NCBI GenBank assembly: GCA_900467745.1
Contig: UBQW01000035.1
Coordinates: 1-64,000, forward strand
Length of the DNA stretch: 64,000 nt
Origin: Hyphomicrobiales bacterium
GTDB taxonomy: Bacteria; Pseudomonadota; Alphaproteobacteria; Rhizobiales; Rhizobiaceae
Direction: 5' to 3'
Positions 26,759-37,572 of the stretch are shown one piece after another (within the stretch, counting starts at the first letter, position 1; each line of letters starts with the position of its first letter). Under the pieces are notes generated by a model. That model saw only the letters and a list, made by a program, of their open reading frames with translations, was not told the origin of the DNA and ran no database searches. Made by a program: the position numbers and the translations under genes.

Positions 26759-27565
26759 CGTCGCTGCCCCTGATCGCCGCGATCGTTCTTGCCGTGGGAG
26801 TTTTCGAGCCGCACCAGAGGCGCCCAAAAGCTCCCTGTAGAATTCGATGGTGTCTCAATGGTTCGCTGGTCGACACTTCTTGTCGTCGGATCGGGATGCA
26901 TCCAGTGTTCGTCGTCGTCGGGCATCGTGAAGAGCGAATTTACAGAGAGGAATGATCTTCCCGTACGAGTCGTCCAACCCCCCTCTATCCCAGCCGGATG
27001 TCGATTTCGATCGTCGCAGGCGTGCGGAAAGGGATTGGTGTCGGATCGCCGGGTCTGATGATCTGTCTCGCCGAGATGCCCGCCTGACGAGAGATCATCG
27101 CACTGGTCTTTCGAAGGCCTTTCTAGATCCTGAGGCGAGATGTTCATTCGGGCTTCGCACAATTGGGGTTTCCGATCACCAGATCATCTTTCCTCGGCTT
27201 GCCTTACACGATCTTCTGGGTCAGGAAGGCTGCGTTAGTGGATGTGAGATCGTCGAACGCTACGCCTATCCTCCGAATGGGATGCGAGCGGTCGAGAACT
27301 GGAGATAATGCCTGCTAGTCACCCTGCAGATGTCTCCCAAGCGGTTCTTTCGGCGGCTGGAGGTTTGAGCAGGCATCGTCTGGTCGAGGCGAGGAACGCG
27401 GGGTTAGCACCTGTCGACTCGGGACCGGTCATCCGTCTGTGCCCGTCGATCTAGATAATCCCCGATCATTCGCATTTTATTAAATATGTTAGCAAATATT
27501 CGGTGCCGAGGGGCGATCGAAACTTGGAAAAGCGAGTTCATCTCGTGACCACGAAGGAGACTGCC
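26759..27565. other. Gap with one doubtful ORF
   Basis: A plus-strand ORF at 26952-27308 (118 codons) contains a late stretch DHQIIFPRLALHDLLGQEG followed by EIVERYAYPPNGMRAVENWR that looks protein-like, but its front half is not and its ribosome-binding site abuts the ATG. It may be the end of a decayed gene. The bases before 27566 are AT-rich and should hold the promoter of the response regulator. Confidence 0.35.
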
Positions 27566-27946
27566 ATGTATCAGCGTACGGTTCTCATCGTCGAAGACGA
27601 GTTTCTGATCAGAATGCTACTTGCCGACACCTTGGCCGACGAGGGCTATGACGTCGTCGAAGCTGGAAACGTCCTGGAGGCCGTGGCCGTCCTGGGACAG
27701 CGTAAGGTCGACGCGGTCGTCACGGACGTGGACATGCCCGGAGGACTGAGCGGTCTTGATCTAGCATGGATGATTTCGTCCACTCACATGGACGTGCCAG
27801 TCATCATTGCATCGGGTGGACATCGGTTATCCGCCGACGAGTTACCAAACGACGCCATTTTTATCCCAAAGCCCTACGGGCTTGACGTTATCGCCGCAAA
27901 AGTCGGCGAGCTGACTGCGAGAAGCGAGCTTCGGATGACCGCCTAG
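27566..27946 (+). CDS. Single-domain response regulator
   Basis: A 126-residue CheY-like receiver with no output domain. The acidic pocket is Glu10-Asp11-Glu12, the phosphoacceptor Asp54 (VVTDVDMPG), and the conserved Lys102 (IPKPYG). Stand-alone receivers of this type in rhizobia often act with HWE histidine kinases, and one lies at 42266, but pairing is inference. Start follows AAGGAG. Related proteins in this window are the intact 44707 gene and the broken 15728 copy. Confidence 0.88.
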   Translation: MYQRTVLIVEDEFLIRMLLADTLADEGYDVVEAGNVLEAVAVLGQRKVDAVVTDVDMPGGLSGLDLAWMISSTHMDVPVIIASGGHRLSADELPNDAIFIPKPYGLDVIAAKVGELTARSELRMTA

Positions 27947-27947
27947 G

Positions 27948-28081
27948 CAAGGTTCTTCGAGCAACGCAATCGTCCGGAAGGCCATCGGCTGGGTAAGGTT
28001 ATGTTCGCCGGCGGCCTGTGAATAGCTTCCCGTCGCCGCGACACGGACAAACAGGCAAAGTGCGGAAAGTTGGTCGCTCAT
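27948..28081 (-). pseudogene. LysR-type regulator, N-terminal fragment
   Basis: From the ATG at 28081 the frame reads MSDQLSALCLFVRVAATGSY, then SQAAGEHNLTQPMAFRTIALLEE, the helix-turn-helix front of a LysR regulator. Similarity stops after about 45 residues, close to the end of the response-regulator gene on the other strand, and the effector domain is missing. It is a truncated remnant. Confidence 0.72.
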
Positions 28082-28230
28082 TTGGCCCCAGATTGCTCAC
28101 GAGCGTCCTAACACGCCATCTCAGGACATGAAATGCGCTTGGAATGATCGTTTGAAAAGAGGTCTGCAAAGGCCGTAGATTTACGCTGTGGAACCATGAT
28201 TCGATAAGCCATCAGGCCAAGGTGCCATCG

Positions 28231-29244
28231 ATGCAGGAAGAGAAGCACATAGCCAGTCTCGACGGCTTGCGCGGCATGGCCGCCGCGGCAGTAGTCTTCT
28301 CGCACCTCTATCAAATCTTCCCCTCGCTCGCGCCCTTCATGATAACAGGCGTCGGCGGCCGGGCGGTGGCCATCTTCTTCGCCCTCAGCGGCTTCCTGAT
28401 GGCTTATCTGTATGGTGATCGGCCGATCAGCCGCAAGGCGGTGGCCGACTTCCTGGTCAGCCGCTTCTCGCGCATCTATCCGGTCTATTTGGTGGCTGTG
28501 CTAGCCGTCGCGGCTCTATCGAGTATTCCGGGCTTCGATTTCATCAACCCGATCCATGGGGGCAAGGAAATCCTGCGCCACGTCGTGCTCCTCGGCTCCA
28601 CCGGAGTCCTGTGGTCGGTCCCGCCGGAGATACAGTTCTACCTTCTCTTCCCGGTGATCTGGCTCTTCTTGAGCGACATGAGGCGATACCAGGCAATCGG
28701 CGTCATGCTCGCCGCTTATCTTGCGGTCGATGCGCTCGTCGGGTTCCCAGGTCCAGGCATCATGCTTGTTTCCAAACTCGCTTTCTTCCTCTTCGGCGCT
28801 GCGGTCGGAAGACTTCAACCGTTGCTGAGCGACCACTTACAGGACACTGCGACGGGAGTGATGGCGCTGACGTTGCCTTTCTTCATCCTGATCTCGAACC
28901 ACTTGTTTCCCAACGCGGACAATGCCTGGGGACTGGCACCCGCCTTCGCGGGCGCGCTCGCCGTTCTATTGGTGGCGCAGGAGCATCGGATTTCAGCAGC
29001 CGTCTTCGCCGTCGCGCCGATGCGCTTTCTCGGCAAGATCAGCTTCTCGCTCTATCTCTTTCACGTGCCGGTGATGTTCTTGATGGGCAATGCGCTGTCG
29101 TCAACGCTGCCGCTTTACATCGTCGTGCCGGCGGCACTCGTCGCCGCCCTGCTGATCGCCTGGATCAGCTACGAATGCATCGAAACCCCGGCGCGCCGGG
29201 CATTGGTATCCCGCTGGCATCAGACACTGACCTCTTCCGCCTAG
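28231..29244 (+). CDS. Acyltransferase 3 family membrane protein (OafA-like)
   Basis: A 337-residue integral membrane acyltransferase with about ten transmembrane segments. The family's start motif SLDGLRGMAAAAVVFSHLY holds the conserved Arg and His; FFALSGFLMAYLY, FLVSRFSRIYPVYL and LSLYLFHVPVMF follow in order. Such enzymes add acyl groups (often acetyl) to surface polysaccharides, lipids or exported sugars. No SGNH domain is fused. It stands alone, so the acceptor cannot be inferred. Confidence 0.9.
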   Translation: MQEEKHIASLDGLRGMAAAAVVFSHLYQIFPSLAPFMITGVGGRAVAIFFALSGFLMAYLYGDRPISRKAVADFLVSRFSRIYPVYLVAVLAVAALSSIPGFDFINPIHGGKEILRHVVLLGSTGVLWSVPPEIQFYLLFPVIWLFLSDMRRYQAIGVMLAAYLAVDALVGFPGPGIMLVSKLAFFLFGAAVGRLQPLLSDHLQDTATGVMALTLPFFILISNHLFPNADNAWGLAPAFAGALAVLLVAQEHRISAAVFAVAPMRFLGKISFSLYLFHVPVMFLMGNALSSTLPLYIVVPAALVAALLIAWISYECIETPARRALVSRWHQTLTSSA

Positions 29245-29442
29245 ATTTGCAGGCTACCCCTACAAGCCGTGAAGTCGTATTTCAGCAATACGTGAAACGC
29301 ATAGCTTAACGCCTTGTTTCGCCTGGTCATGGAAGTTACCTACGTGCTACCGGGCAACCAGTCTTGCTCCTGACCTCAATAGACTTTTCTGAGCCGCCCC
29401 CTTTGCCGAGTTACGGCCATGCCAGCCAATGGAGGGAATACG

Positions 29443-29763
29443 ATGACAGCGAGAACGCTCAATGAGATGACGCGGCACGAGCGGTCGAGCATGATATCTT
29501 TGGTGGCGCAGACACTGGATGACTTGGCCGAAGATGCCGAGGACCGGGGCGATAAGGTATCGGCCGGAAACGCCAACTACCTGGCTCGTACGCTCCGGGG
29601 ATGCGGGGTTCACTCAGCCGACCTCAAGGCGACAGAGATACTGCTTGAGCAGGGGATCAGCTACGTGGCCGCGCTCTCTAACAAATACAACCAGTCGGCT
29701 GATGTCGACGAGGACGAAGATGGCGATGGAGTTTCTCGACCTGAAGCCAGGGTGCTTCACTAG
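29443..29763 (+). CDS. Small acidic helical protein
   Basis: A 106-residue protein with a GGAGGG site before the ATG. It begins TLNEMTRHERSSMISLVAQT and continues with acidic helices, ending in an Asp/Glu-rich tail (DVDEDEDGDG). The opening helix pattern is faintly like the small-protein family at 10489, 50682 and 56956, but the match is weak. Function unknown. Confidence 0.55.
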   Translation: MTARTLNEMTRHERSSMISLVAQTLDDLAEDAEDRGDKVSAGNANYLARTLRGCGVHSADLKATEILLEQGISYVAALSNKYNQSADVDEDEDGDGVSRPEARVLH

Positions 29764-29862
29764 CGGTCGAGCGCCTGCAGGTTCTGTTAAGTTTATACAA
29801 GATCAGGTGAATTCCGGGCTGGTATGAAACCGAACGCAATCCCTTAGCCTGGAGTTCGGCCA

Positions 29863-30259
29863 GTGCTCAATGTCATCGACAACGACGTCAACGCGCTCGT
29901 GCGACTTCTGACTACGGACCAGCCGGCCGATGTCCTGCGGTGTGGTGGACGCCATCGCTCAGGGACATCGCGCCGCGTTGGCCACCCTCGTGGAAATAGG
30001 TGGCCGGGCAGCCCGGCGTCTTGGCGCGCAAATGGCGATCCGCGAGGATGGCGGATACTGCGGCTATCTCTCCGGTGGATGCGTCGAGGCGGGGGTCGCG
30101 ACGGAAGCCAGGAAGGCGATCGCGGCGGCGGGTGAACGCACGCTGCTACTGGGTAAAGGCTCGCCGTTCTTCGATTTGCAGCTTCCTTGCGGCGGTGGCA
30201 TCACTGTCGCAATTCATGTTCTGAGAACCGCGGACGAGGTAGCGGTTCACGTGCGATAG
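29863..30259 (+). pseudogene. XdhC-family protein, truncated and frameshifted
   Basis: The first part (LNVIDNDVNALVRLLTTDQP) is in one frame and the rest (VVDAIAQGHRAALATLVEIG through GYLSGGCVEAGV and GSPFFDLQLPCGGG) in another, with the break near 29938. The sequence then stops after the N-terminal XdhC domain; the Rossmann-like half seen in the intact copy at 25826 is absent. It appears to be a broken paralogue. Confidence 0.82.
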
Positions 30260-30496
30260 AAGATTTCCGATGATTGGAAAACTCGGCGCGCGAATCCCGC
30301 GGCGCTCAACGAAAACCATCGCTCCGATGCGGCGTCATCAAAGTGCAGCGGACCTCTGATCCAGTTGGACGGCTGTGGTGTACGCGCTTCGGAAAATCTC
30401 AAAACGTGCCGCCCAACTGGACACGCAATTATAGGCAGATATAGATATATAGCAATGTCCTAATGTTTAAGTCTTCTTGCGCTTTTTGAGACGCCC

Positions 30497-30546
30497 TGTC
30501 AGTACCGGAGCAATACTCCCCATTAGTGCCGTTTGAATCTTCCCCA
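30497..30546. repeat. IS21 left terminal repeat
   Basis: The first about 50 bases start TGTCAGTACCGG and include TCCCCA and GTGCCG blocks, then a second CTTCCCCA block; these match the right end in opposite orientation in the same order. Confidence 0.85.
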
Positions 30547-30639
30547 GGTGCTGCGCCGCTGGTTTTCCGGGGCGCGCCCCGGAAGACCAGCGGCGCGTCA
30601 TCGCCGATACTCCTTCCGATGGTCGGAAGGGGGACATTG

Positions 30640-32777
<2,138 letters not shown>

Positions 32778-32778
32778 G

Positions 32779-32828
32779 TGGGGAATTTTACTTCGGCACA
32801 ACTGGGGAAAATTCACCCGGCATTGACA
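32779..32828. repeat. IS21 right terminal repeat
   Basis: Reverse complement of the last about 50 bases: TGTCAATGCCGG, then TTTCCCCA, GTGCCG and ATTCCCCA blocks, aligned with the left end. Confidence 0.85.
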
Positions 32829-32890
32829 CGCCCAGCGGTTGCATTGGCCTCCATCTGCAAACGCAGTTCGCGCAGCCGAGCTGTCTTCGC

Positions 32891-33193
32891 TGCAACATCC
32901 CGGCCGACCAGATCAAGATCGAGGTATGGCCCATTCCCGGCATCCACAGTCGGGGCGGTCAGCATGTCGAGACCTGCTCCGGCGTGAGGGTCACGCACAC
33001 GCCGAGTGGGGTGCAAGCCTGCGTCGACATCGGCCGGTCTCAGCACATCAACAAGATGATCGCCATGGACATGATCCTCGCGGGGTCCGCACCCGAAATT
33101 TCAATAATGAGCGGCGGCTCGATACGAGGGAACGAGAATAGGCGCTCGGCGGGTCTGGAGCGGGGTCGTTCGACTACAGTCGGGAGCCTGTAG
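32891..33193 (+). pseudogene. Phage-type release-factor-like (GGQ) protein, probably decayed
   Basis: The frame reads NIPADQIKIEVWPIPG, then RGGQHVETCSGVRVTHTPSG and VQACVDIGRSQHINKMIAMDMILAG. The GGQ tripeptide followed by VRVTHxPSG and RSQHxNK is the peptidyl-hydrolase pattern of class I release factors, here without stop-codon recognition domains, as in small phage-encoded proteins. The front lacks a start codon with a ribosome-binding site, and the tail after ILAG loses the pattern, so I treat it as a remnant. It starts next to the gene broken by IS21. Confidence 0.55.
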
Positions 33194-33293
33194 ACGGCGG
33201 CGGCGCGCGTGAGCCTATCTCAGACCGGCAGATCGACGCCCGCATCCAGCTCTAAGGATGCCGCGACCTGCTCAGCCGTCGGCAGCAGGCTAG

Positions 33294-33413
33294 GGTCGCA
33301 CCATAGCAGAGATCGGCACCTCAAAGCGCGCCCGACATACGCTCGCCGACTACCTCAAAGACGCCTTAGAGGATTTGGCCGTGCATTGGGGCTTCCAGAA
33401 GCGAAAAGGGTAA
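33294..33413 (+). pseudogene. C-terminal fragment of an unknown gene
   Basis: A clean protein-like tail, IAEIGTSKRARHTLADYLKD followed by ALEDLAVHWGFQKRKG and stop at 33411, has no start codon in frame. It is probably the end of a phage gene whose front is lost. A terminator follows at 33470. Confidence 0.4.
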
Positions 33414-33469
33414 ACCTTGCGCGGTATGTAGTGATTATTGTGGTGATTTGCATATAGCGATCAACACCT

Positions 33470-33494
33470 AAGACCGCTTCCGGGCGGTCTTTTT
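33470..33494 (+). terminator. Intrinsic terminator (plus strand)
   Basis: AAGACCGC (33470-33477) pairs with GCGGTCTT (33484-33491) around a 6-base loop, followed by TTT. It is downstream of the decayed plus-strand fragments. Confidence 0.8.
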
Positions 33495-33514
33495 CGTTTC
33501 AGTGGCGGGCTGCC

Positions 33515-33760
33515 TCAGGGTTCTTTCTCGTGAGCAGCCAGATAAGCTATTATCTCGCCGACCGTACCGAGTTTTTCTGCCACATCATCGGGTATCTCGA
33601 CCTTGAAAGCGGCTTCAATCTCCATGACGGCCTCAGTGATCTCAAGGGAGTCGTCGGAGATGTCGCTTAAGAGCGTGGCGTCGCTGATTTCGCCAGCATC
33701 GATCGCGAGAGTTTCGACCAGCACCGCCATCAGGCGGTCACGGATCATGTCGGAATTCAT
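33515..33760 (-). CDS. Acyl carrier protein
   Basis: An 81-residue acidic, four-helix protein with the phosphopantetheine motif DDSLE (the usual DSLD/E), the Ser being the attachment site. Start MNSDMIRDRL has an AAGGAAA site. It carries acyl chains as thioesters in the cytoplasm. It is not next to fatty-acid genes, so it is a specialised or orphan carrier; similar orphan ACPs occur in rhizobia and their phages. Confidence 0.88.
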   Translation of the reverse strand: MNSDMIRDRLMAVLVETLAIDAGEISDATLLSDISDDSLEITEAVMEIEAAFKVEIPDDVAEKLGTVGEIIAYLAAHEKEP

Positions 33761-33870
33761 TGGCTTTCCTTGTTGAGAGAAATAGCGATAAGAATGACTA
33801 CTGCTGTCAGTCATCCCAGTCCAGAGTGAGGCAGAGGCCTCCCAGATCATATCGAGGAGGCCGAGGTTGT

Positions 33871-33999
33871 TCAGGGTTTCTTCTGTTTGCTCGACTCTAC
33901 GGCCCTGGCTCCAAGGGTAGCAGGCGCAGCGGCAGGAGCGGCCTTGTCCTTCTTGGGTTTACGGACTTCTTTGTTGCTCTTCGCTTGACCCTTGGCCAT
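33871..33999 (-). CDS. Tiny Lys-rich protein
   Basis: A 42-residue basic protein, MAKGQAKSNKEVRKPKKDKA then Ala/Pro-rich, ending KQKKP. The ATG has a GGAGGAATTA site, so translation should be strong. Short Lys/Ala-rich proteins beginning MAKGQxxSNKE recur in rhizobia; no function is known to me. It is just upstream of the acyl carrier gene on the same strand. Confidence 0.65.
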   Translation of the reverse strand: MAKGQAKSNKEVRKPKKDKAAPAAAPATLGARAVESSKQKKP

Positions 34000-34119
34000 T
34001 AATTCCTCCTGTTTGCTATAATAGCTCATTACCTACCAGCGCAGGAGAGAACGCAAGCGGTATCTTGGCCTTGAGCGGCAAAAGCGGGTCACACCTCGCT
34101 GTCTGGACGCCCGGACTTT

Positions 34120-34344
34120 TCAAGCACGTCCCGGTGCTGCAACAACGGGATTGGTCGTCAATAATCGCACGACCTCCCCAGCTAGTTCGGTAACATCATA
34201 GACGATCGACGCGGCGTGAGCAGCAGTCCCCGTCGTGATGATCTGCGTTCGATCCGGTAACGCAACCAAAGACACAACCTGATCGGGATTGATAAAGACA
34301 GGCATTGCAGCTTGTCCAATCAAGGTGAATTGCACGAGCCTCAT
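34120..34344 (-). CDS. Small hypothetical protein
   Basis: A 74-residue protein, MRLVQFTLIGQAAMPVFINP then DQVVSLVALPDRTQIITTGT, with a beta-rich front and a helical end. It has a GGAGAGA site. The pattern of a short protein built on 'VFINPDQVVSV' resembles phage-derived and plasmid small proteins of unknown role. A near-consensus general-stress promoter (CGAAC, 16 bases, CGTT) lies upstream at 34381-34405 on the minus strand. Confidence 0.6.
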   Translation of the reverse strand: MRLVQFTLIGQAAMPVFINPDQVVSLVALPDRTQIITTGTAAHAASIVYDVTELAGEVVRLLTTNPVVAAPGRA

Positions 34345-34623
34345 GGTCTCTCTCCGGCTAAAGAGGTTTTCTGCACATAAAACGCGGAAACCGGTTTTGA
34401 GTTCGATGCGAAGCTGTGTGTAGAGCTGTTGGGGCATTCCGCCCCAAGCAAGCCGTAACGTTCAAGGACGTAGGTTGACCCAGAACTGCGGGGGCAACTA
34501 GGGATTGACCGCCATTAAGCCCGCCGGTTCGCCGAGGCGGGCTCAAATATGAATGGCAAGTTCATACAACGTTCATCCCGGTAAGGGCATGGTCGCGCAC
34601 ATTCTCACTGGAAAGGCGTAACC

Positions 34624-34950
34624 ATGAATAGAATTATCTCTCCGATCGGCGCTGCGGTAGTTGCAGTTTTCATGACGGTAACAAGCTTTGGCGCCGCCTC
34701 TGCCGCTCCCGTCTCTTTGCAGCATCCACCGGTCGCGTCGAGCGTCGAGCTTGCCCAGTATCACCGCGATGACCGCCGCCGTGAATATCGTCACGATCGC
34801 CGGGACCACCGAGACCGTTATGAACAAAGGCGCGACCGTCGCGGCTACTGGAACGGCCATCGCGGATATCGAGACTACCGTCAGGGCTATCGTCGCCACA
34901 GCGACGGGTACTACTACCCGCGTTCGGTGTTCCAGCTCTACATCCGCTAA
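34624..34950 (+). CDS. Exported Arg/Tyr/His-rich protein
   Basis: A 108-residue protein with a signal peptide (hydrophobic core, cleavage after ASA near residue 27). The mature part is dominated by Arg, Tyr, Asp, His and Gly in short repeats such as HDRRDHRDRYEQRRDRRGYW. Such basic, tyrosine-rich exported proteins are common in rhizobia; some are annotated as BA14K-like. Function unknown. It is followed by a good terminator, so it is a one-gene unit. Confidence 0.75.
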   Translation: MNRIISPIGAAVVAVFMTVTSFGAASAAPVSLQHPPVASSVELAQYHRDDRRREYRHDRRDHRDRYEQRRDRRGYWNGHRGYRDYRQGYRRHSDGYYYPRSVFQLYIR

Positions 34951-34972
34951 TGGGTCTCTCGCTTCAGTATAC

Positions 34973-35000
34973 AACCCCGTCAGGAATGGCGGGGTTTTTT
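34973..35000 (+). terminator. Intrinsic terminator (plus strand)
   Basis: AACCCCG (34973-34979) pairs with CGGGGTT (34990-34996), and the stem runs into TTTTTT. It ends the Arg/Tyr-rich protein gene. Confidence 0.88.
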
Positions 35001-35043
35001 CGTTCCCCCGTTCGGCAGTCCGGACAAATAGAGGAGAAGACGA

Positions 35044-35196
35044 ATGTCCGTCCAAGCCATGTTCTGCGTTGATTCGAAAGGTCGACGGCCGCTCCTCATC
35101 ATTGCGGCCGTTGTCGCTGGCGCGTTTATCGCTGCCTCTATCATCGGCTGTGCTCACTACGAGCCACCAGGCCGAGATCTTTGGCGGGCGCTGTAG
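35044..35196 (+). CDS. Tiny membrane protein or lipoprotein
   Basis: A 50-residue protein with a GAGGAGA site. After a short polar front comes one hydrophobic segment (PLLIIAAVVAGAFIAASIIG) ending in Cys, then AHYEPPGRDLW. The IIGC sequence could be a lipobox, though it lies far from the N-terminus; a simple membrane anchor is equally possible. It abuts the convergent gene at 35197. Confidence 0.55.
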   Translation: MSVQAMFCVDSKGRRPLLIIAAVVAGAFIAASIIGCAHYEPPGRDLWRAL

Positions 35197-35412
35197 TCAG
35201 CTCACCGGGTAGAGGGCGTATGTTTGCAGGCTGATCGATAGTGCTGCGAAAAACGCTCCTGCAGCATTTAGCGCCGACCCGAGCTTTAAACTCTTGATCA
35301 GACCTGCCGGAGCCCCGTCCCAATAAGTCTCGGTCAGAACGGGTGATATCACTGCGGATCCCAGCCACGCGGCCGCCGAAAAAGCTCCTAGAATTATGGA
35401 AGCCCAGATCAT
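35197..35412 (-). CDS. Small two-span membrane protein
   Basis: A 71-residue protein with an AGGAG site. Two hydrophobic segments (MIWASIILGAFSAAAWLGSA and LGSALNAAGAFFAALSISL) flank a short loop. No family recognised. It is convergent with the tiny gene at 35044 and divergent from the terminase remnant. Confidence 0.6.
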   Translation of the reverse strand: MIWASIILGAFSAAAWLGSAVISPVLTETYWDGAPAGLIKSLKLGSALNAAGAFFAALSISLQTYALYPVS

Positions 35413-35434
35413 TGTGTCTCCTGAGGTAAGCTTA

Positions 35435-36017
35435 GTGCCAGTCCTAAAAAATGCGCGGCATGGGAAATCTGCGCAAGAGTTGGCGAAAGGCAAGACTGCA
35501 GATGACGCATATGCTGCTGCTGGCTTCAAACCTGACCGTGGGAATGCATCTCGCTTACAGCACAAAGAGAACATCGTACAACGCGTGACCGAGCTTTTAG
35601 AATGGGAGCAGGTTGCCGAGGGCAAGGCACCCGCGAAGGCCATCGACAAGCTTGCGATCACCAAGGAGCGCGTTCTGGCTAAGCCGGCCAAGATCGGCTT
35701 TGCTGACATCCGCAAGGTGATCAAGTGGCAGGGCACGCTGGTGACCGGGGGAGACAATCCCGACGGTGGTGACACGCTGGTCATCAAGAACGTTGTCAAC
35801 AACAAATGTGCAGCTGATCGCCAGCGACGAGATCGACGATGACACGACCGGCGCGATTGCCGAGATCAGCCAGAACTCGACCGGCGGGATCAAGCTCAAG
35901 CTCGGCAAGGACCTTGGCATGTTCGTCGAGCACCACGATCACACCGGCAAGGGCGGCGCACCCATACTGACCGAGACGAGAACATGGCGGGAAGTGCTGT
36001 GCAGCGAAAAGAGCTAG
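35435..36017 (+). pseudogene. Phage terminase small subunit, frameshifted
   Basis: From a GTG, MPVLKNARHGKSAQELAKGK begins the typical front of a rhizobial-phage terminase small subunit (KTADDAYAAAGFKPDRGNAS). It continues to LVIKNVVNNK near 35805 and then shifts frame to VQLIASDEIDDDTTGAIAEI, later KLGKDLGMFVEHHDHTG. The segment that normally reads DKRAALVDLGK is partly missing. The subunit recognises phage DNA ends for packaging; this copy is inactive and no large subunit is nearby. Confidence 0.75.
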
Positions 36018-36366
36018 ACGCGAGATGACTGCCGCGCATCCGCGCGCCGCTGTGTCCGGTCATCTCTATCGGACCGATCGCGATCTTTCGCGACCGTTCG
36101 AACCTCGTTGTTCGGCGGCTCGCTCACTGCATCACAAGTATGGGGATGGGCGACAGTTGAGATCCGGCTGTTTTCCTCGTGGGTCCGCTCACCGGATCTC
36201 ATGCGCCGCATGCGTTTGGGGTGTACGACACCCTGAGACCTGATCACTGAATTAAAACATGGTCCATCGCGAGGGGCACGGCGTAGTTAGCAGACCGTTA
36301 CTATCCACATGCGAAGGGCCCGCCGTGGTATTGGCGGGCCTCTATTGTATCAAGAAATGCGACCGG
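36018..36366. other. Gap with a stem-loop
   Basis: No supported gene; a 72-codon ORF at 36025-36243 has no protein-like pattern. A stem-loop is present at 36316-36341. Confidence 0.35.
36316..36341. terminator. GC-rich stem-loop, possible terminator
   Basis: GGCCCGCC (36317-36324) pairs with GGCGGGCC (36333-36340) around GTGGTATT. There is no clean uridine run on either strand. On the minus strand it lies just after the tiny gene at 36367, which it may end. Confidence 0.55.
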
Positions 36367-36486
36367 TCAGATCACAGCTGGCCAAACAAATGGCAGCGCC
36401 ACGACAGCGAAAGCTATCAAAGTCGATAGCCCCAGTTTGAAACGTCGAATGCGCCGAGTACGGACGCCTTTCCAGTCGTATGTCAT
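36367..36486 (-). CDS. Tiny single-span membrane protein
   Basis: A 39-residue protein: a basic front (MTYDWKGVRTRRIRRFKL) followed by one transmembrane segment (STLIAFAVVALPFVWPAVI). The ATG has a GAGGA site. The positive-inside arrangement places the N-terminus in the cytoplasm. Unknown function. Confidence 0.55.
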   Translation of the reverse strand: MTYDWKGVRTRRIRRFKLGLSTLIAFAVVALPFVWPAVI

Positions 36487-36614
36487 CGAAGATCCTCATG
36501 ATCACCCGCGAAAGAATGCTCGCGTCATTTAAGCTTCGAAGCCCGTAGCATACCGTAGCTTGCGTGAACCTTTCGCAACCGAACCATCAATAAGTCCAGG
36601 AGACATCACTGAAC

Positions 36615-37572
36615 GTGCACGTAACTGCGCATCTGCGCGCGGCTGCGAAAGGGGCTGTGAACCCCCGGAACATGAACTCTGTGCCCGTGGCGCTAGATCG
36701 TTACGGGGCTCGATATGGACTCGATCGTCCTCACCGATCGTTGCAGTGCCTTGCCCAGCTATCGCACGAGAGCGGCGACTTCAACTTCGACCGGAAGATT
36801 TGGGGCCGACAGACGCCCAGAAGCGCTACGACACACGCACGGATCTCGGCAACACACCCCAAGTCGACGGCGACGGCAAGCTCTACTTGGGGCGCACCTC
36901 CGGCCAACTCACGGGAGAGGGGAATTACCAGGCGTTTTGCGACTGGTGCGTCACCCGGAAGCTCAATCCTCCCGACTTCGTTGCTAAGCCTGATCTCCTC
37001 AACAACGATCCGTGGTAAGGTCTCGTGCCGACCTGGTACTGGCAGAGCCGCAACCTCAATCGTTGGGCCGACTAAGGCGACATCGAGACGATCACAAAGA
37101 AGTGGGACGGCGGCATGAATAGCTTCGCCGATCGCGTCGGCCGGTTCGTTCGCCTTTCGCTTGTAGTCGTGGCTATGCGCCGAACACCGTTGCGCCGTTC
37201 CAGCAGAGCGCAAGGCTTGACGCTGATGGTGACCCCGGGCCGAAGACCCGCTCAGCTCTGCACAAGGCGCTGCTGGCGCTCTCCGGTGTCTCGACGAAGA
37301 TGGCGGCATTCGCCGCGGCACCCGTAGTCGACGAGAAGGAAGTCGTTCCCGTTGCGGTCGACCGGACCGTCAAGAAGAAGTTCAACGTCCTCGGGTGGCC
37401 TTCGGGTGCGTTCGGCGGCGGTGGCCTCGGCCTCACTGCATTCGCTGGCTTCGATTGGAAGGCACTCATCGTGATCATAGGTTTTGCTGTCTCCTTGACG
37501 ATCGGCGTTCTCGCCGCTCGCAAGTGGGTGATCAGTGCGATCAAGGAGATCCGCCAGGCGGTGGAAGAATGA
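36615..37572 (+). pseudogene. Prophage endolysin (GH19-like), multiply broken
   Basis: A glycoside-hydrolase-19-like muralytic enzyme of rhizobial prophages. MNSVPVALDRYGARYGLDRP and LSHESGDFNFDRKIWG are in one frame; after a one-base loss near 36806, PTDAQKRYDTRTDLGNTPQV and LTGEGNYQAFCDWC follow in another. TAA replaces a Glu codon at 37016-37018 (DPW-stop-GLVPTWYW) and again at 37073-37075 (RWAD-stop-GDIETI). A further shift near 37165 leads to a C-terminal part with a membrane segment (ALIVIIGFAVSLTIGVLAA) in the frame ending at 37572. Inactive. Confidence 0.8.
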
